Positions 58,641 through 64,000 of a stretch of DNA of 64,000 nt are shown here, piece after piece. The position numbers were made by a program, and so were the translations under genes. The notes under the pieces are model-generated. The model was not told the DNA's origin. It did no database searches and worked only from the letters and a program-made list of their open reading frames with translations. Numbering within the stretch: the stretch's first letter is position 1; every line of letters starts with the position of its first letter. Origin of the DNA: Omphiscola glabra (taxonomy: Eukaryota > Mollusca > Gastropoda > Lymnaeidae). Location of the stretch: NCBI GenBank assembly GCA_964017045.1, contig OZ024796.1:22219510-22283509 (forward strand). Reading direction: 5' to 3'.

Positions 58641-59884
58641 AATTCCTTCTAAGATATAACCTTGTAGAGCCCCCCCCCCCTCTCTCCCCGTGTTATTTTG
58701 TATATATCCGCCATGTCAGGTCGCCCATGTGGGCCGCCGGTGGTCGTCGGCATACGCCAGTCATGATGGCGGATGTTTGCTTACTGTGGCGAGTCGTGGA
58801 AACAAACCCTCCGCGGCTCGGGGCCTGACTCTGTTTACAGCAGACGTCATAATGATGCCTCTTCCTGTGCGTCTTTTGTTCGTGACGCAAGTCGTGAATG
58901 GCCTCCCCTGTTGGCCCTGACAATTGTAACATCTTGGACGAGGGGGGTTCCGCGAGGGAACCAACTGAAATGCTACCATCACTAACAGATGGATACAACT
59001 TACACCTGTCCAACACCTTCGACTACCACTCCCCCCCCCCCCCCCCAATCTTCTTGTCCTGCCGTTTGCATTAGGCCAAGGGTTCTAATGTTATAGTTTT
59101 ATGTTTACGGTAACTGTATCCCTGATATACGTTTTTTTCCAAGCAGCTTTCCTTTTTTTAAATGAACTTGAGAATTGATTCAGCTTTTTTGGCAAATATT
59201 CTAGACGCCATTTTTAGCGCAGTAATACCAGATCCTCGCTGAACTACATTTCAGATGTAACTGGATCCTCCACGAGAAAGATACCTGTACCGAAAGGTTG
59301 AGACTTACGACTTACGACCTACGGGATATAAATATCGTTTCCTTTCAACCGTCCCCAGGGCAATGAAATCACCATTTAACGAGAATGAAGGAGTGTTGCC
59401 CGTGATCTTGAGGGCACATTCACATCTGCTCAAATCTTCACATTTGTAATTCCCGAGAGAAGAATATAATATGAGCTTTTTTTTTTTTTTTTTTATACAG
59501 TATTAGTTTTTTTTTAAGTAAAGACGCGGGGAAAAAATTTAAGTAGCGATGTCATTTGCCAGATTTTTTTGACTTTTTTTTTTATTGAAACCAAAATTCC
59601 GCTGTTGAAGCAGAAACTTAATTTTGACGTCTTGAAGGATAAATGTGCGGCCATGACTTGTCAGAAGCAGATATTAACTTTATATGAGGTTAGACATTTA
59701 TGGTAGCACGAATGGGAAGTGTCGGTGTAAGTGTGTGTGGGGGGGGGGGGAGCGTAAGACGATTAGCACAAGGCCAGTTCATCCTCAAAACATCAATTAT
59801 AGCATGATTTTGTTCTATTTGTCTTTTCAATAATAGAAATCCGTTTTATGATTCTCCTCAAATAAAGTCTTCTGGGAATGAACG
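58641..59884. other. Long stretch without gene; CpG-rich island-like segment
   Basis: 58700-58990 is noticeably richer in G+C and CpG than its surroundings but shows no exon of the kinase and no other family. C-runs lie at 58671-58680 and 59030-59046, and a G-run near 59740. Confidence 0.4.
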
Positions 59885-60010
59885 TGTTCATGTTGCTCAA
59901 CAAAAATAGCGTGTTCATTTGACTGAACAGAAATAGCGTGTTCATTTGACTGAACAGAAATAGCGTGTTCATTTGACTGAACAGAAATGGCGTGTTCATT
60001 TGACGAAGCA
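59885..60010. repeat. 27-bp minisatellite, 4 copies
   Basis: The core is GCGTGTTCATTTGACTGAAC, with the inverted repeat GTTCA-TTTGAC-TGAAC in each unit. Confidence 0.93.
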
Positions 60011-60150
60011 GGTATGCATGACATCTACTTAGCAAGCAGATCTCAGATATAAATCTGCCAGCTTCACCTGGTTCATACGCTCGAGACGTTTCCGCGGGTC
60101 TTAGTTTCTTATTTTTTGAAATATGTCACCAACATCGAATGAATCTCATG

Positions 60151-60360
60151 CCTTAAAATCAGTGGCTGCGCCCCTTTAATACACTTCCTTGTGTTGTGGC
60201 GACCCCCCCCCCCCCCAAAACCACATCATGATTTTCGTTGATACTTCTTAACTATAGAGTGTGTTTTCCGATGGTCTTAGGCGACCCCCGTGACACGGGG
60301 TCGTTCGACCCCCCAAAAGGGGTCGCGAGCCCCACAGGTTGAGAACCGCTGCCTTAAATG
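60151..60360. mobile_element. SPIN-like hAT MITE, copy 2
   Basis: The element proper is 60160-60351. It begins CAGTGG, with part of the left end lost, and ends GGTTGAGAACCGCTG. It shares GGTCGCGAG, GGTCTTAGGCGACCCCC and TTTTCGTTGATACTTC with copy 1. Flanks read CCTTAAAAT on the left and CCTTAAAT on the right, an 8-bp target duplication with one extra A. Confidence 0.82.
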
Positions 60361-60637
60361 TTGTTGCCCTAGGTTGTGCTTCGGTGATCGTTTATAGTGC
60401 TAGCAGGTATCATTGTCAATGAAACAAAATTGGCGTAGTTTAAAATCCAACTCCTGACTTAATCTACTAATGCCTGGGGTATCCTTACACAGGATTGCGT
60501 ATGATTTTAAATAAATGTGTTTATTGTTATACAATTATACATCACACTGAACTGGTAGTAATTATAATTACGTTCCTATTGTTGCGAGGATTAGAACCGC
60601 TGATTTTTTTTTAGCGGCAACTGATCTAAGTGCCTAC
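60361..60637. other. Stretch with no gene seen
   Basis: Unique sequence ending in TGATTTTTTTTTAG at 60601-60614. Confidence 0.45.
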
Positions 60638-60814
60638 ATGAAATGCCAGTTGTGTCCGTCTAGTCACGAGGTAAGAGGTGAGATATGCGGCACGCCACGG
60701 CGACACCACCAGAAGAAGTTTGACTGCCTGGAATGTTCCGACGTGGGTCAACAAATCTACAGGTTGAGAGATGACCGTGTGTGGCCTACACCTGTCTCAA
60801 AACTTGCACGTTAA
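60638..60814 (+). other. Orphan 58-codon open frame with two CxxC pairs
   Basis: The frame is ATG at 60638 to TAA at 60812-60814. It encodes CQLC near the start and CLEC about 24 residues later, with a basic RRHHQKK stretch between. The frame extends open upstream to a T-rich TTTTTTTTAG at 60605-60614 that looks like an acceptor. A donor-like GAG|GTAAGA lies inside it. Its phase does not fit the kinase exon at 53030-53093. It may be chance or a remnant of a zinc-binding domain; no family is assigned. Confidence 0.2.
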
Positions 60815-60865
60815 TTGTTGTGAACCTGCGTTTACAGACAGGTGAGACCTGGACCTGTGTGTTTT

Positions 60866-61825
60866 GTTGGCCGGTGTGGTTTGTTGGCCGAGATGGTTTG
60901 TTGGCCGAGATGGTTTGTTGGCCGAGATGGTTTGTTGGCCGAGATGGTTTGTTGGCCGGTATGGTTTGTTGGCCGAGATGGTTTGTTGGCCGGTATGGTT
61001 TGTTGGCCGAGATGGTTTGTTGGACGAGATCGTTTGTTGGCCAGTATGGTTTGTTGGCCAGTATGGTTTGTTGGCCGAGATGGTTTGTTGGCCGGTATGG
61101 TTTGTTGGCCGAGATGGTTTGTTGGCCGAGATGGTTTGTTGGCTGAGATGGTTTTTTGGCCGGTATGTTTTGTTGACCGAGATGGTTTGTTGACCGGTAT
61201 GGTTTGTTGACCTAGATGGTTTGTTGGACGAGATCGTTTGTTGACCGAGATGGTTTGTTAGCCGGTATGGTTTGTTGCCCGAGATGGTTTGTTGACCGGT
61301 ATGGTTTGTTGGCCGAGATGGTTTGTTGGCCGAGATGGTTTGTTGGCTGAGATGGTTTGTTGGCCGGTATGTTTTGTTGACCGAGATGGTTTGTTGGCCA
61401 GTATGGTTTGTTGACCGAGATGGTTTGTTGGCCGAGATCGTTTGTTGACCGAGATGGTTTGTTAGCCGGTATGGTTTGTTGGCCGAGATGGTTTGTTGGC
61501 CGGTATGGTTTGTTGACCGAGATGGTTTGTTGGACGAGATCGTTTGTTGACCGAGATGGTTTGTTAGCCGGTATGGTTTGTTGGCCGAGATGGTTTGTTG
61601 GCCGGTATGGTTTGTTAACCGAGATGGTTTGTTGGCCGGTATGTTTTGTTGGCCGAGATGGTTTGTTGGCCAGTATGGTTTTGTTGACCGAGATGGTTTG
61701 TTGGCCGGTATGTTTTGTTGACCGAGATGGTTTGTTGGCCGAGATTGTTTGTTGGCCGAGATTGTTTGTTGGCCGAGATGGTTTGTTGACCGGTATGGTT
61801 TGTTGACCGGTATGGTTTGTTGGTT
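60866..61825. repeat. 17-bp minisatellite, about 56 copies
   Basis: The unit GTTGGCCGAGATGGTTT has CGGTATG, GACCGAG and GGACGAGATCG variants arranged in repeated blocks. All three frames of the minus strand are largely open. Confidence 0.97.
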
Positions 61826-61971
61826 GGTGCTACACTCATAAATGTAACACACAACACGCACATATGTAGCACACACCATTTACAACTGTAGCTCACATCA
61901 TCTGTATGCAGACAGCATTTATTTTACCTCCATGTTAACCTGCAACATATATTTCTTTCAAACGTCTGCAG
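61826..61971. other. Short spacer between arrays
   Basis: Unique sequence. Confidence 0.5.
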
Positions 61972-64000
61972 CAACAACAGGTTCACGTGAGACCATATGG
62001 TTGCTTGGTACCAGCACCAACAGGTTCACGTGAGACCACATGGTTGCTTGGTACCAGCACCAACAGGTTCACATGAGACCATATGGTTGCTTGATACCAG
62101 CACCAACAGGTTCACGTGATACCACATGGTTGCTTGGTACCAGCAATAACAGGTTTCCATGAGATCATATAGTTGCTTTGTACCAGCACCAACAGGTTTA
62201 CATGAGACCATATGGTTGCTTGGTACCAGCACCAACAGGTTTACATGAGACCATATGGTTGCTTGGTACAAGCACCAACAGGTTCACGTGAGACCATATG
62301 GTTGCTTTGTACAAGCACCAACAGGTTCACGTAAGACCATATGGTTGCTTTGTACCAGCACCAACAGGTTTACATGAGACCATATGGTTGCTTGGTACCA
62401 GCACCAACAGGTTTACATGAGACCATATGGTTGCTTGGTACCAGCACCAACAGGTTTACATGAGACCATATGGTTGCTTGGTACCAGCACCAACAGGTTC
62501 ACATAAGACCATATGGTTGCTTGGTACCAGCACCAACAGGTTTACATGAGACCATATGGTTGCTTGGTACCAGCACCAACAGGTTCACGTGAGACCATAT
62601 GGTTGCTTGGTACCAGCACCAACAGGTTTACATGAGACCATATGGTTGCTTGGTACCAGCACCAACAGGTTTACATGAGACCACATTGTTGCTTGGTACC
62701 AGCACCAACAGGTTCACCCGAGACCATAGGGTTGCTTGGTACCAGCACCAACAGGTTCACGTGAGACCATAGGGTTGCTTGGTACCAGCACCAACAGGTT
62801 TACATGAGACCACATTGTTGCTTGGTACCAGCACCAACAGGTTCACCCGAGACCATAGGGTTGCTTGGTACCAGCACCAACAGGTTCACGTGAGACCATA
62901 GGGTTGCTTGGTACCAGCACCAACAGGTTCACATAAGACCATATGGTTGCTTGGTACCAGCACCAACAGGTTTACATGAGACCATATGGTTGCTTGGTAC
63001 CAGCACCAACAGGTTCACGTGAGACCATATGGTTGCTTGGTACCAGCACCAACAGGTTTACATGAGACCATATGGTTGCTTGGTACCAGCACCAACAGGT
63101 TTACATGAGACCACATTGTTGCTTGGTACCAGCACCAACAGGTTCACCCGAGACCATAGGGTTGCTTGGTACCAGCACCAACAGGTTCACGTGAGACCAT
63201 AGGGTTGCTTGGTACCAGCACCAACAGGTTCACGTGAGACCATAGGGTTGCTTGGTACCAGCACCAACAGGTTTACATGAGACCATAGGGTTGCTTGGTA
63301 CCAGCACCAACAGGTTTACATGAGACCATTGGGTTGCTTGGTACCAGCACCAACAGGTTTACATGAGACCATAGGGTTGCTTGGTACCAGCACCAACAGG
63401 TTTACATGAGACCATAGGGTTGCTTGGTACCAGCACCAACAGGTTTACATGAGACCATAGGGTTGCTTGGTACCAGCACCAACAGGTTTACATGAGACCA
63501 TAGGGTTGCTTGGTACCAGCACCAACAGGTTTACATGAGACCATAGGGTTGCTTGGTACCAGCACCAACAGGTTTACATGAGACCATAGGGTTGCTTGGT
63601 ACCAGCACCAACAGGTTTACATGAGACCATAGGGTTGCTTGGTACCAGCACCAACAGGTTTACATGAGACCATAGGGTTGCTTGGTACCAGCACCAACAG
63701 GTTTACATGAGACCATAGGGTTGCTTGGTACCAGCACCAACAGGTTCACGTGAGACCATAGGGTTGCTTGGTACCAGCACCAACAGGTTTACATGAGACC
63801 ATAGGGTTGCTTGGTACCAGCACCAACAGGTTTACATGAGACCATAGGGTTGCTTGGTACCAGCACCAACAGGTTTACATGAGACCATAGGGTTGCTTGG
63901 TACCAGCACCAACAGGTTTACATGAGACCATAGGGTTGCTTGGTACCAGCACCAACAGGTTTACATGAGACCATAGGGTTGCTTGGTACCAGCACCAACA
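61972..64000. repeat. 43-bp minisatellite, about 47 copies, runs off the window
   Basis: The core is TTGCTTGGTACCAGCACCAA with CAGGTTTACATGAGACC. Two main forms alternate, TTCACGTGAGACC and TTTACATGAGACC, and ATATGG gives way to ATAGGG toward the right end, where units become nearly identical. Confidence 0.98.

Larger units (their letters stand above)
53094..64000 (+). other. Start of the next intron (at least 10.9 kb, open at window end)
   Basis: This phase-2 intron starts with GTATGT. The expected next coding segment of the family (IVCVGGDG) was looked for and not seen before the window end. Most of the intron is a 38-bp, a 17-bp and a 43-bp array. Confidence 0.7.

Noticed and set aside
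58690..59048. Overlapping frames in a GC-richer segment as the next kinase exon
   Set aside because: No frame gives the expected IVCVGGDG segment with an acceptor in phase 2.
60605..60670. Next exon of the kinase gene (T-rich acceptor and GAG|GTAAGA donor)
   Set aside because: In the required phase it meets TGA within three codons, and the sequence does not resemble the expected catalytic loop.
60797..61879. A 360-codon minus-strand frame rich in NKPSRPTNH
   Set aside because: It is the translation of the 17-bp array, which is open in all three minus frames; no domain or splice context.
61972..64000. CRISPR-like array
   Set aside because: Units are contiguous with no unique spacers; this holds for all arrays here, and the DNA is eukaryotic.

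Overview
The window is eukaryotic genomic DNA, most likely from an animal of the lophotrochozoan/mollusc type; a gastropod is my best guess. It has short exons with canonical GT-AG introns, several small DNA transposons, and an extreme load of tandem repeats. By my rough tally of the arrays listed here, close to half of the 64 kb is tandem repeat. Only about 380 bases can be defended as coding.

The only recognisable gene is on the + strand: three consecutive internal exons of a lipid kinase of the ceramide kinase (CERK) type, at 6528-6716, 42759-42887 and 53030-53093. All three junctions agree in phase and have canonical splice sites. The spliced reading runs from the end of the N-terminal PH-like region into the start of the DAGK/CERK catalytic domain. 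The introns are very long (36,042 bp and 10,142 bp, plus open introns on both sides). The first exons of the gene, and the exon carrying the GGDG active-site loop, are not visible here.

Layout: 1-6527 is the upstream intron, with (CT)n, 22-, 36- and 23-bp arrays, a head-to-tail pair of Helitron-like elements and a hAT-like remnant. 6717-42758 is the first large intron, with about 45 distinct tandem arrays (units of 9 to 52 bp, including a 2.3-kb array of a 9-bp unit and a 1.5-kb array of a 44-bp unit) and several hAT-type MITEs. 42888-53029 is the second large intron, with a 29-bp array (about 35 copies), a 24-bp array (about 86 copies, both strands open), a 14-bp/29-bp composite array and a MITE with about 40-bp inverted ends. 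53094-64000 is the third intron, with a 5.1-kb array of a 38-bp unit (about 134 copies) starting almost at the splice donor, a 17-bp array and a 43-bp array that runs off the window. Nearly all long open reading frames here come from arrays whose unit lacks stop codons, and I do not annotate them as genes.

The points most worth a second look are as follows. The 3' splice site of the third exon has been tandemly duplicated with a 52-bp period, leaving two intact decoy acceptors. The arrays next to the exons carry splice-acceptor-like motifs in every unit. Two short hAT elements have SPIN-like ends, and one hAT MITE has a terminus that has itself become a minisatellite. No prokaryotic-type system, CRISPR array or structural RNA gene was found.
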